Assembly: GCA_036488815.1 (NCBI GenBank)
Contig: DASXGX010000017.1
Coordinates: 1 to 64,000, forward strand
Direction of reading: 5' to 3'
Origin: Roseiarcus sp036488815
GTDB taxonomy: Bacteria; Pseudomonadota; Alphaproteobacteria; Rhizobiales; Beijerinckiaceae
DNA length: 64,000 nucleotides
Positions 10,333-20,310 of this stretch are shown piece after piece (the first letter of the stretch is position 1; each line of letters opens with the position of its first letter). Both the position numbers and the translations under genes were made by a program. Below the pieces are notes generated by a model, which had not been told where the DNA came from, ran no database searches, and saw only the letters and a program-made list of their open reading frames with translations.

Positions 10333-10863
10333 TCACGCGGCGCGGAGGACGGCCTCCAGCCGCGCGCTCGCCTCGGCGTCAAGCGTGACGCCGGTCCGAT
10401 CCGACGCTTCGAGCCATTGCGCGATCGTGCGCCCGCGCAGCGACAGCGTCGGCGCGATCTCGGCGAGCGGAGCGAGAACGAATGCGCGCTCGAACATGCG
10501 GGGATGCGGGACCTTGAGCTCGGGCTCATCGATGGTCGCGTCGCCGTAGGTCAGAACGTCGACGTCGAGCGTCCGGGGGCCCCATCGCTCCAGCCGAAGG
10601 CGGCCCATGCCGCGCTCGATGTCGAGGCAGAGTTCGAGCAGCGCCCGCGCCGAAAGCGTCGTCTCGACCAGCGCGGCCATGTTGAGGAAATCCGGCTGGT
10701 CGGTCTTGCCCCAGGGCGGCGTGCGATAGATCGGCGAGCCCCGCACCCCGGCGATTCCCGCGGTCGCCTTCAGGCGCCCGAGCGCATGGGCGAAGGCGCC
10801 GACGACGTCGCCGAGGTTGCCGCCGAGGCCGAGAGCGGCGGTCAATGTCCGATCACTCGCCAC
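10333..10863 (-). CDS. folK: HPPK, 2-amino-4-hydroxy-6-hydroxymethyldihydropteridine diphosphokinase
   Basis: Folate enzyme that pyrophosphorylates the pterin alcohol, 176 residues. The signature RWGPRTLDVDVL and the start ALGLGGNLGD are diagnostic. The likely start is GTG at 10863, overlapping the folB stop by 11 bases (GTGGCGAGTGA), so it is coupled to folB. It is last in folP-folB-folK and ends facing the cyclase gene nine bases away. Confidence 0.95.
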   Translation of the reverse strand: MASDRTLTAALGLGGNLGDVVGAFAHALGRLKATAGIAGVRGSPIYRTPPWGKTDQPDFLNMAALVETTLSARALLELCLDIERGMGRLRLERWGPRTLDVDVLTYGDATIDEPELKVPHPRMFERAFVLAPLAEIAPTLSLRGRTIAQWLEASDRTGVTLDAEASARLEAVLRAA

Positions 10864-11242
10864 GCGTCACCTCGATCTCGACGCCCGCCGAGACCAGCGT
10901 CGCGGCGATCGGCGGCGCGACCTTGCCGACGCGAACGACGACGCTTTCAATCGGGGCAAACGTATCGAGCAGGACCTGCGCAACATCGTAAGCCGCCGCC
11001 TCCACGAGATTGCGAGGCGGCCCGCAAAAGACGCGACGCGTCGTTTCGACGACGGCGCCGTAATCGACGGTCGCCTTCAACGTGTCGCGCGACGCCGCGC
11101 CGCTCACGTCCAGCGTGAGATCGAGGTCGATCACGAACATCTGGCCGACGCGACGCTCATATTCGAAATGCCCGTGGAACGCGTGAAGGCGCAACCCCTC
11201 GACGAACACTTTGCCGCGGCGGATCCGCGCTGAATGATTCAT
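10853..11242 (-). CDS. folB: Dihydroneopterin aldolase
   Basis: Cleaves dihydroneopterin to 6-hydroxymethyl-dihydropterin. At 129 residues it is normal length. FVEGLRLHAFHGHFEYERR is the family's N-terminal strand, with VDYGAVVE, NLVEAAAYDVA and the likely catalytic lysine in VVVRVGKVAPPI. The ATG is at 11242. It lies 11 bases after folP and overlaps folK. Confidence 0.95.
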   Translation of the reverse strand: MNHSARIRRGKVFVEGLRLHAFHGHFEYERRVGQMFVIDLDLTLDVSGAASRDTLKATVDYGAVVETTRRVFCGPPRNLVEAAAYDVAQVLLDTFAPIESVVVRVGKVAPPIAATLVSAGVEIEVTRGE

Positions 11243-11253
11243 AGGTCGTTTCC

Positions 11254-12078
11254 TTATGGCGCGGCTGCAATCGCATGCGCGACCTTCAGCGCCTGCACAT
11301 GCGCCGCGACGTCGTGAGCCCTCAGGATCGCCGCGCCGTTGGCGACGCCGATCAAGCCGGCGGCGAGGGAGCCGGCAAGCCGGTCGACCGGCCGGTCCTG
11401 CCCGGTGACGCGGCCGATCGTCGACTTGCGCGATACGCCCAGCAGCACCGGACGGCCCAGCGCCGCGAACTCGTCGAGCCGCCGGACAACGGCGAGATTC
11501 TGCGCCGGCGTCTTGCCGAAGCCGAAACCCGGATCGACGATCAGCCGCTCCTCCTCGACGCCGGCGGCGAGCGCGATGTCGATCGAGCGCGAGAGAAAGC
11601 CGAGGACGTCGGCGACGACGTCCAGCGCCGGCTCGATGGTCTCACGGTTGTGCATCAGCACCGCCGCCGCGCCAGTGTCGGCGACGACCCGCGCGATATC
11701 AGGATCGCGCTGGAAGCCCCAGACGTCGTTGACGATGGAAGCGCCGGCTTCGATCGCGGCGAGAGCGACGCGCGCCTTCATCGTGTCGACCGAGATCGGG
11801 ACCTCGACGCGCTCACGGAGGGCGGCTATCGCCGGGACGACGCGCGCGATCTCCTCCTCCGCAGTCACCGAACTCGCGCCGGGCCGCGTCGATTCGCCGC
11901 CGATGTCGAGAATCGCCGCGCCCTCGGCGGCGAGGCGCGCGCCGTGCTCGGCTGCGGCGTCCGCCGTGACGAAGGCGCCGCCGTCGGAGAACGAGTCCGG
12001 CGTGACATTGACGATGCCCATGACGGCAACCGGAACGCCGAGGCTCAGGGATTTGTGATGCGGGAGGGAGAGCGTCAA
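11254..12078 (-). CDS. folP: Dihydropteroate synthase
   Basis: Joins p-aminobenzoate to the pterin pyrophosphate; the sulfonamide target. The product has 274 residues. Motifs: MGIVNVTPDSFSDGG at about residues 20-34, DIGGESTRPGA, VPISVDTMKARVA, LIVDPGFGFGKTPAQN and LLGVSRKSTIG. The assigned start is TTG at 12078; it is the only plausible start before the first motif, but no good ribosome site is seen. It heads the folP-folB-folK operon. Confidence 0.95.
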   Translation of the reverse strand: MTLSLPHHKSLSLGVPVAVMGIVNVTPDSFSDGGAFVTADAAAEHGARLAAEGAAILDIGGESTRPGASSVTAEEEIARVVPAIAALRERVEVPISVDTMKARVALAAIEAGASIVNDVWGFQRDPDIARVVADTGAAAVLMHNRETIEPALDVVADVLGFLSRSIDIALAAGVEEERLIVDPGFGFGKTPAQNLAVVRRLDEFAALGRPVLLGVSRKSTIGRVTGQDRPVDRLAGSLAAGLIGVANGAAILRAHDVAAHVQALKVAHAIAAAP

Positions 12079-12316
12079 AACGGAACCACGTCAGCGAGAG
12101 CGGGTTGACTCGGCGTCGGCCGATCTCTCCGCCTTTTCGCGGCAGCTATAGGGCAGAACGGCGACCGGCGCCACGAAGGGATGGCGCCGCGAGGCCCTCG
12201 TCGGTTCCGGCCCGCGCGATCTCGCGCCGGACCCGTGAAAAACACCTCGCGAAGGGATCCACGCTTTTGTCAGCGTAACCGCAAGCACAGTCGACCCTCG
12301 ATCCGAGGAGGCAATC

Positions 12317-12604
12317 ATGGCTCACAATACGATCACGTTCGCCTCGATCCTTGGCGCGGCTCTCCTTCCGCTTGCCCCGCCGGCCGCGTTCGCCGGAAGC
12401 GGATGGACGCCGTATGCCGATGAGCGGACGCCGGGCGAGCAGACGCGGTGGGCGGCGCCGCCACCGCCCTACTTCTTCTTCTACTTCCTTCGTCATATCG
12501 GCCCGGACGACGACGCGCAGCCGACGCTCTACCTCAACGGGTGGGGTTCGAGCTCAAATCCCCATGACTGCAACCGAGGTTGCGTCAACTCGAACGGCAG
12601 CTGA
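12317..12604 (+). CDS. Small secreted two-Cys protein, copy A
   Basis: Protein of 95 residues not matching a family I know. The ATG at 12317 follows GAGGAGG. Residues 1-26 are a Sec signal peptide (MAHNTITFASILGAALLPLA, cleavage near AFA-GSG). The mature start GSGWTPY resembles copy B (NGLAPY). The middle is Pro/Phe-rich (PPPPYFFFYFL). The C-terminal block begins YLNGWGSSSNPHDC and ends RGCVNSNGS, with Cys spaced as CxxxC. Copy B lies 348 bases downstream, and 21 of 23 tail residues match. Possible roles are a metal-binding or disulfide peptide, a bacteriocin-like or RiPP-like precursor, or a small envelope protein; none is proven. Confidence 0.7.
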   Translation: MAHNTITFASILGAALLPLAPPAAFAGSGWTPYADERTPGEQTRWAAPPPPYFFFYFLRHIGPDDDAQPTLYLNGWGSSSNPHDCNRGCVNSNGS

Positions 12605-12951
12605 GCGGCCAAGTCCCTCAGCGCGTCTCTCCTCCGCCGCCACCATTTCCTGCTCGGCTCTTCACCGAGGCGGGCGAGAGAGGCGCGCGCGGGCGAGCTC
12701 AACCTGAAAGCATTCGCTCAGCGCCATGCCGCCATCACGATTGCTAGACTAAACTTATTTTTATAATGTTTATTTGATTATCGTGGACAACTATCTGAAT
12801 CGAAGTCAATAACGCCGAGTTGATCCATTTGACGCATTTAGGTCACACGACAACAATGATTAACTCTTCTTGCGCGCCTACATACACTACCGTTCACTAC
12901 CTTTGGCTCCGACGATAATTGCCCGAGCCCGCAACACAAGAAGAGGCAATC
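12605..12951. other. AT-rich intergenic stretch between the two paralogues
   Basis: No gene is seen in these 347 bases. From about 12740 to 12910 the composition is far more AT-rich than the surroundings. A candidate promoter is TTGCTA at 12741-12746 with TATAAT at 12762-12767 (15-base spacer), about 185 bases ahead of copy B, which would imply a long leader. The stretch looks like regulatory DNA or an insertion scar. Confidence 0.45.
12741..12767 (+). promoter_or_regulatory. Candidate sigma-70-type promoter for copy B
   Basis: An exact TATAAT box (12762-12767) preceded by TTGCTA with a short 15-base spacer, in a locally AT-rich island. The next gene on this strand is the second small secreted protein. 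Confidence 0.3.
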
Positions 12952-13224
12952 ATGAGACACAATACAGTCAGGCTGGCGGCGATCATCGGCGCTTCGTTGC
13001 TGCCGCTCGTGGCTTTCGCTCCGGTCGCCAGCGCGAACGGATTGGCGCCGTATACCAGCCAAAACGAGTGGTCGTCGTACGTACGCCAGGAAGCGCCCTG
13101 GGCGCAGGAAGCCCGTGCTCGCGACGAGGGCTTGAGACGATCCGGCGTCGTCTATCTCAACGGTTGGAGTTCGAGCAGCAATCCGCACGACTGCAACAAG
13201 GGTTGCGTCAATTCGAACGGGTGA
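12952..13224 (+). CDS. Small secreted two-Cys protein, copy B
   Basis: Protein of 90 residues. The start at 12952 is chosen over an upstream in-frame start (12919) because its MRHNT beginning aligns with copy A's MAHNT and both genes carry AGGCAATCATG at the start. The signal peptide ends near ASA-NGLAPY. The middle is charged and unlike copy A. The tail begins YLNGWSSSSNPHDC and ends KGCVNSNG. Between the copies the 23 aligned tail codons show seven synonymous but only two amino-acid changes, so the tail is conserved by selection while the middle diverges. Function unknown. Confidence 0.72.
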   Translation: MRHNTVRLAAIIGASLLPLVAFAPVASANGLAPYTSQNEWSSYVRQEAPWAQEARARDEGLRRSGVVYLNGWSSSSNPHDCNKGCVNSNG

Positions 13225-13260
13225 GCGGCGAGGCCCCGCCGGGCAGGCGCCGGCGCTCTT

Positions 13261-13803
13261 TCAGCGCTCTTCTTCAGCCCTGACGAGGCGATTTGACCAA
13301 TACGCGTGCGCCCGGGCGCGCAGCCTCCTCAAATAGGCCGTCGCGACGGCGCGATAGGGCGCCACAAGGCGGTGCGCATAGTCGTGGAAGGTGAGAAACC
13401 TCTCGTAGACGAAAACGAACCACGGCATCGTCAACAGCTTGTCGCGCGTCATGTCGAAGATCACTGCGATCAGGCCGAAGCCGATCACCTTGAAGGCGAT
13501 GTAACCGAGCGCGCCTGCGACCACATGGCCGGTCGCGCCGAGCACCACGCAAGCGAGGCCGCCGAGCTCGTTCAAAACGAACGGCACGCCGAAGATGAGC
13601 AGCGCCGCCCAGGCCGGCAGCCAATCCACCAGGCGCGCGAAGGCCTGCTTGAGCGCCGTCCACGGGAATAGCGCGATCAGGCGGCGCATGACCACCATCA
13701 TGCCGCCCCAGATCCACGTCTCGAACAAAACCACGAGGGCGAAGAGGAACACCACCACTCGCGGAACTCTCGGCTTTTCGCCCACGCACGCCGTCTCCGC
13801 CAT
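13261..13803 (-). CDS. Hypothetical membrane protein
   Basis: Protein of 180 residues with about four predicted transmembrane stretches: VVVFLFALVVLFETWIWGG, AWAALLIFGVPFVLNELGG, VLGATGHVVAGALGYIAFKV and IGFGLIAVIFDM. A basic C-terminal tail follows (AYLRRLRARAHAYW). It resembles unnamed inner-membrane proteins of Hyphomicrobiales. It converges on the small secreted protein pair. I do not recognise a function. Confidence 0.65.
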   Translation of the reverse strand: MAETACVGEKPRVPRVVVFLFALVVLFETWIWGGMMVVMRRLIALFPWTALKQAFARLVDWLPAWAALLIFGVPFVLNELGGLACVVLGATGHVVAGALGYIAFKVIGFGLIAVIFDMTRDKLLTMPWFVFVYERFLTFHDYAHRLVAPYRAVATAYLRRLRARAHAYWSNRLVRAEEER

Positions 13804-14011
13804 TCACGAGGCCGTGAAGTTGCCTTCGATTCGTGGCCACATCAAGTCCCTGCGCCCAAGTCGCAGCGGACATGGTCAACTCACTTTGAAAGCGCCCGCC
13901 AGGCCCGCGAAATCAGGCAGCCTGGAGCCGCCCGACCGCTGCTTTAACAACGGCTTGGGTCGCTTGGACAAGCCCGGCCGCAGCGCGCCAAGGAGCGTTT
14001 GCGAGCGTTAC

Positions 14012-14041
14012 GCTCTCCGGCCGGGAATGCGGCCGGAGAGC
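14012..14041 (-). terminator. katG terminator hairpin
   Basis: GCTCTCCGGCCG at 14012-14023 pairs perfectly with CGGCCGGAGAGC at 14030-14041 over a six-base loop, 13 bases beyond the katG stop. There is no strong T run, but position and stem support a terminator. Confidence 0.65.
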
Positions 14042-14054
14042 AGCCTCCGCCGGA

Positions 14055-16235
<2,181 letters not shown>

Positions 16236-16323
16236 GTCGTCTCCCATCGTGTTCTACTCGCCCCACGTTGAATCCGTGCTTCGGCGCCGCATCGGGCGCA
16301 GCGCGCATTCCTAGCCGCAAGCG

Positions 16324-16348
16324 ATCGATAGTTCCAATCGATAGTTCC
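16324..16348. promoter_or_regulatory. Direct repeat in katG-oxyR intergenic region, putative OxyR site
   Basis: ATCGATAGTTCC occurs twice, at 16324-16335 and 16337-16348, a 13-base period. It contains GATAG half-sites like those in OxyR operators and lies in the 153 bases between divergent katG and oxyR. Direct rather than inverted order is unusual for OxyR, so other regulators are possible. Confidence 0.5.
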
Positions 16349-16388
16349 GTCCATTGCAATAGGCGCCGACGATCGCATAATCGCCGCC

Positions 16389-17312
16389 ATGAACCTTCGA
16401 GATCTGCAATATGTCGTCGCGGTCGCGGACCACGGCCATTTTGGCCGGGCCGCGGCGGCCTGCAATGTTAGCCAACCGACGTTGAGCGGCCAAATCCTCA
16501 AGCTGGAGGGGGAACTGGGCATCGAGCTGTTTGAGCGCTCAGGCCGCGTGGTCCGCGTTTCAAGCCGCGCGAGTCCCATCATCGAGCACGCGCGGCGAGC
16601 GCTGGAAGCGGCCGCCGAAATGGCGATTGCGGCGCGCGGCGCGCGCGACCCGCTCGTCGGCGCGCTGAAGCTCGGCGTCATCCCGACGGTCGCGCCGTAC
16701 CTCCTGCCCTACGCCCTGCCGCCGGCGATCCGCGACCTGCCGCTGGCGCCGATCAAGGTGGTGGAGGATCTGACCGACCGGCTGCTGTCGATGTTGCTCG
16801 ACGGCAAGCTCGATGCCGCGGTGATCGCGACTGATCCCGCCAACGACAAGTTCGCGAGCCTCGCTCTCTATGAAGAGCCGTTCCTGCTCGCCGTCCCGCG
16901 CGAGCACCCGCTGGCGCGCCGCAAGGCGGTCGCGCCGCTCGACATCGATCCCGATACGCTGCTGTTGCTGGCGGACGGCCACTGCCTGCGCGACCAGACG
17001 CTGGAACTGTGCGCGCGGCAAGCCGTCAATCGCGCCGCCCGCTCCGAGTTCAGCGCGGCGAGCCTTGAAACGCTGCTGCATCTTACCGCCGCCGGCTACG
17101 GCGTTACGCTGGCCCCGCGTCTTGCTGTCGAGAACCGTCGAGCGGCCGGCGGCGCCCTGGTCGCCCTTCCCTTCAAAGGCAAGGGCATAGGCCGCAGGAT
17201 CGATCTGCTGTTCCGCCGCGACACCGCTCGCCGCGCCGCGATCGATAGGCTCGCCGCCTCGATCCGCGGCGCGGCGCCAAACACGGTGCGCAAATCCGAG
17301 GTGCTGGGCTAG
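16389..17312 (+). CDS. oxyR: Hydrogen-peroxide-inducible activator OxyR
   Basis: LysR-type redox sensor, 307 residues. The N-terminal HTH is within MNLRDLQYVVAVADHGHFGR and the following NVSQPTLSGQI. The two redox cysteines fall at Cys199 and Cys208 in ADGHCLRDQTLELC, the same numbers as in E. coli OxyR, so it is a true OxyR. It is divergent from katG, its likely main target, and probably autoregulated. The ATG at 16389 gives the standard N-terminus. Confidence 0.96.
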   Translation: MNLRDLQYVVAVADHGHFGRAAAACNVSQPTLSGQILKLEGELGIELFERSGRVVRVSSRASPIIEHARRALEAAAEMAIAARGARDPLVGALKLGVIPTVAPYLLPYALPPAIRDLPLAPIKVVEDLTDRLLSMLLDGKLDAAVIATDPANDKFASLALYEEPFLLAVPREHPLARRKAVAPLDIDPDTLLLLADGHCLRDQTLELCARQAVNRAARSEFSAASLETLLHLTAAGYGVTLAPRLAVENRRAAGGALVALPFKGKGIGRRIDLLFRRDTARRAAIDRLAASIRGAAPNTVRKSEVLG

Positions 17313-17340
17313 ATGGCCCGCCTGACTTATTACGTTCGGT

Positions 17341-18387
17341 CTACCGCAAGGCCGACACGGCATGCGCCTCGTCCCAGAGCCGACGCGTCAGCACGCCGGC
17401 GTCCTCCTCGCGGGCCATCGCGCCGGCTTCACCCGACCACAACGGGGAGAAGTCTCCACGTCCCGCCTTCTCGTGCGCCGCTCGCAGCGGCGCGATTGCC
17501 GCCGTCGCCAGCGGAAAGGCGGGCGCCACATCGCACATCGGCCCGAGTTCGCTCATCAGCCGCGTGACGAGCCCGCGCGCCGGCCGCCCGGTGTAGAGAT
17601 TGGTGAGCCGCGTTCCCTCGTCTGTCGCCCCAGCCAGGGCGGCGCGGTGGAGCTGAGAGATCGCCGACTGCGGCGTTCTCAGATAGGCGGTGCCGACCTG
17701 GACCGCCGCGGCGCCGAGCGCGAAGGCCGCCGCGACGCCCCTGCCGTCGGCGATGGCCCCGGCGGCGATCACCGGCTTGCGCACCGCGTCGACCACCTGC
17801 GGCAGAAGCGCGAAGAGGCCGGGCTGAGCGTCCACGTCACGCGAGAGGAACATGCCTCGATGGCCGCCGGCCTCGCGTCCCTGCGCGATGATCGCATCGA
17901 CGCCCCGGCCCTCGAGCCAGCGCGCCTCGGCGACCGTGGTCGCGCTGGAGAGAGTGAGCGCGCCGGTTCGCCGCACCCGGTCGAACAACGCTTCGTCCGG
18001 CAGGCCGAAATGGAAGCTGACGACGGCGGGCTTGGTGTCCTCGACGACTTCGCACATAGCCTGGTCGAACGGATTGCGGCCGGCGCCCGGCGCGACCGCG
18101 GCGAGATCGAGCCCCGCCTCGGCGTAATAGGGAGCAAGCGCGGCGAACCAGCGCGCATGTGCGCCTTCGTCGACAACGGGCTGCGCGTGACAGAAAAAGT
18201 TGACGTTGAAGGGCGCCGTGGTGTGGGCGCGCATTTCTGCGATCTGCTCGCGCAGTTGGGCGGGCGTCAGCATCGCGCAGGGCAGCGAGCCGAGGCCGCC
18301 CGCTTGGCAGACCGCTATCGCCAGCGCCGGCCCTTGGGCGCCGGCCATCGGCGCCTGAACGATCGGAAGGGAGGACGGAAGGAACAT
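17341..18387 (-). CDS. Nitronate monooxygenase
   Basis: FMN enzyme (2-nitropropane dioxygenase family) oxidising alkyl nitronates, 348 residues. The start MFLPSSLPIVQAPMAGAQGP at 18387 follows GAGG; an upstream GTG (18441) extends it without homology. FMN/phosphate-binding segments include DAIIAQGREAGGHRG and PVIAAGAIADGRGVAAAFALGA. It converges on oxyR. The physiological substrate (propionate-3-nitronate or other) is not evident. Confidence 0.88.
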   Translation of the reverse strand: MFLPSSLPIVQAPMAGAQGPALAIAVCQAGGLGSLPCAMLTPAQLREQIAEMRAHTTAPFNVNFFCHAQPVVDEGAHARWFAALAPYYAEAGLDLAAVAPGAGRNPFDQAMCEVVEDTKPAVVSFHFGLPDEALFDRVRRTGALTLSSATTVAEARWLEGRGVDAIIAQGREAGGHRGMFLSRDVDAQPGLFALLPQVVDAVRKPVIAAGAIADGRGVAAAFALGAAAVQVGTAYLRTPQSAISQLHRAALAGATDEGTRLTNLYTGRPARGLVTRLMSELGPMCDVAPAFPLATAAIAPLRAAHEKAGRGDFSPLWSGEAGAMAREEDAGVLTRRLWDEAHAVSALR

Positions 18388-18486
18388 CACTGCCTCACTT
18401 CGAAAATGCAAAGCGGGACCGAGCGATAGAGCTGTGGACACCCTCGGCGTCTTGGCGGCCTCGCCGCATTCTGGCCATCAAGGATT

Positions 18487-18577
18487 GATTAACCCTCACG
18501 CGCGTTTTGGACAATGCGAAGGGCTCGATAAGGGACGGTTAGGGTTGATTCAACCTTCTCTTAACACGATTAACCCT
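18487..18577. promoter_or_regulatory. Repeated GATTAACCCT motifs upstream of pal
   Basis: GATTAACCCT occurs at 18487-18496 and 18568-18577, with a near-inverted copy AGGGTTGATT at 18541-18550. The cluster lies between the divergent nitronate monooxygenase and pal genes, where promoters are expected. It is a candidate regulator-binding array; the factor is unknown. Confidence 0.4.
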
Positions 18578-18627
18578 AAGGCTCGATCAACGCGGCCGCC
18601 TGCCGCCTGTTAGATGTGGAGTTCCCG

Positions 18628-19137
18628 ATGTTCGCTGCAGCCCTTCCGCGCGCCTTTCCCGTCGTCGTCGCGCTGGCCCTAGGTCTCACCCTCGGCGCCT
18701 GCGCCCGCAACAACAGCGACGCCGACGCGCTGAACGGGGCCTACGGCGCCGGCGGGGCTGGCGCCCCGGGCAGCGTGCAGGAATTCAGTTCGAGGGTCGG
18801 CGACCGCGTCTTCTTCGAAACCGATTCGACCGAAGTGAATGCGGTCGGCCAGCAGACCCTCGACAAACAGGCCGCGTGGCTCAACCAATATCCGCGCTAC
18901 ACCTTCACCATCGAAGGCCACGCCGACGAGCGCGGCACGCGCGAATACAACTTCGCCCTCGGCGCGCGCCGCGCCGAATCGGTCAAGAACTATCTGATCG
19001 CCAAGGGCGTGTCGGCCTCTCGCATGAGGACCATCAGCTACGGCAAGGAGCGCCCGGTCGCGGTCTGCAACGACATCTCCTGCTGGTCGCAGAATCGCCG
19101 CGCGGTCACCGTGCTCGCCGGCGCCGCCGGAAGCTGA
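18628..19137 (+). CDS. pal: Peptidoglycan-associated lipoprotein Pal
   Basis: Outer-membrane lipoprotein of the Tol-Pal system, 169 residues. The start at 18628 follows GGAG. The lipobox LGAC gives the lipidated Cys25. The OmpA-like peptidoglycan-binding domain is intact (VFFETDSTEVN, IEGHADERGTREYN, YGKERPV). cpoB follows 126 bases downstream. Unusually, tolB is not upstream: a nitronate monooxygenase gene on the other strand is there. Confidence 0.96.
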   Translation: MFAAALPRAFPVVVALALGLTLGACARNNSDADALNGAYGAGGAGAPGSVQEFSSRVGDRVFFETDSTEVNAVGQQTLDKQAAWLNQYPRYTFTIEGHADERGTREYNFALGARRAESVKNYLIAKGVSASRMRTISYGKERPVAVCNDISCWSQNRRAVTVLAGAAGS

Positions 19138-19263
19138 TGCGGCGGGCGGGCCGCGCCTCGCCGCGGCCCGACGATCGCCTCATTTTCGGCTCGCGGCTCC
19201 CTATGCTATCGGAGTTGCGCGGCGGACTGGTGAGGCCCGCGCAACCAACAGAGGTCTGACGAC

Positions 19264-20310
19264 TTGACGCCGATTTCACGCCTTGGCCGCGCGGGGGCGG
19301 CCATCGTCTGCCTGAGCCTTTTCGGCGTCGGGACCGCCAGCGCGTTCGATCTCAATCCCTTCTCGCCGAGGGCGCCCGCTCAGACGGCGCAATCCGACGC
19401 GCCGCCCGGTTCAATTCCGGGGCAAAGCGATTCGAGCGACGCGGGCGCGATGGACCTGCGCATCGACCGGCTGGAAAACGACTTGCGCCAAGCCAACGGG
19501 CGCATCGAGGAGCTTGAGAACCAGCAGCATCGGCTCGAAGAGACGATCAAGCGCTTCCAGCAGGACGTCGAATTCCGCCTTGGCGGCGCGGGCGGGGCCG
19601 GAGCCGGCGCGCCGGGTGGCGCCGGCATGGCTTCGACACCTCCGCCGGTCGCGGCTGTCCCGCCCGCTGGGCCGCTGGCGCAAGACATGCCGGCCTCGAG
19701 GCCCGCCCGCAGGAGCGACGCCTTCGACCCCTCCGCCAATCCGGACGCTGTCGGGGCGCCCAAGCCGCTCGGTTCGACGCAGCCGAGCGCGCCCCTGGAA
19801 CTCGCCGGCGCAAGACCCCTCCCTCCGACCGCGGCGCCCGCAGCGCCGCCAGCCTCTCCGCCCGCTGGCGTGCTGCCTGGCGAATCGGGGCCGGCGATCG
19901 TATCGGGCGCCGGCGTCGGCTTCACCGACGGCCCGCGCGAGCAGTACAACACCGCGATCGAAGCCTATCGCAATGGCCAATATGCGCAGGCCGAGGAGCA
20001 GCTTAAGGCGTTTCTGGCCGCCAACGGCGGCAACCGCCTCGCGCCGGACGCGATTTTCTATCTCGGCGAAAGCTATTTCCAGCGCTCGCGGGCGCGCGAG
20101 GCGGCCGAGCAATATCTCAAGCTCTCGACCGACTACGCCAAATCGGCGCGGGCGCCGGAGGGCATGTTGCGGCTCGGCCAGTCGCTCGCCATGCTCGGGA
20201 GTGGCGAGCAAGCCTGCGCGACCTTCGCCGAAGTCGGCAAGCGCTATCCCAGCGCCTCGCCCGCGGTGAAGAAGCTGGCCGAACGCGAGATGCAGAAGTC
20301 GCATTGCTGA
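19264..20310 (+). CDS. cpoB: Cell division coordinator CpoB (YbgF)
   Basis: Periplasmic TPR protein linking Tol-Pal to peptidoglycan synthesis, 348 residues. Signal peptide about 1-28, a coiled coil at about 60-105 (LENDLRQANGRIEELENQQH), a Pro/Ala-rich linker about 115-215, and C-terminal TPR-type repeats (YNTAIEAYRNGQYAQAEEQL) at about 225-345. The start is TTG at 19264. It overlaps tilS by seven bases. The linker is longer than in enterobacteria, as is usual in alphaproteobacteria. Confidence 0.93.
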   Translation: MTPISRLGRAGAAIVCLSLFGVGTASAFDLNPFSPRAPAQTAQSDAPPGSIPGQSDSSDAGAMDLRIDRLENDLRQANGRIEELENQQHRLEETIKRFQQDVEFRLGGAGGAGAGAPGGAGMASTPPPVAAVPPAGPLAQDMPASRPARRSDAFDPSANPDAVGAPKPLGSTQPSAPLELAGARPLPPTAAPAAPPASPPAGVLPGESGPAIVSGAGVGFTDGPREQYNTAIEAYRNGQYAQAEEQLKAFLAANGGNRLAPDAIFYLGESYFQRSRAREAAEQYLKLSTDYAKSARAPEGMLRLGQSLAMLGSGEQACATFAEVGKRYPSASPAVKKLAEREMQKSHC

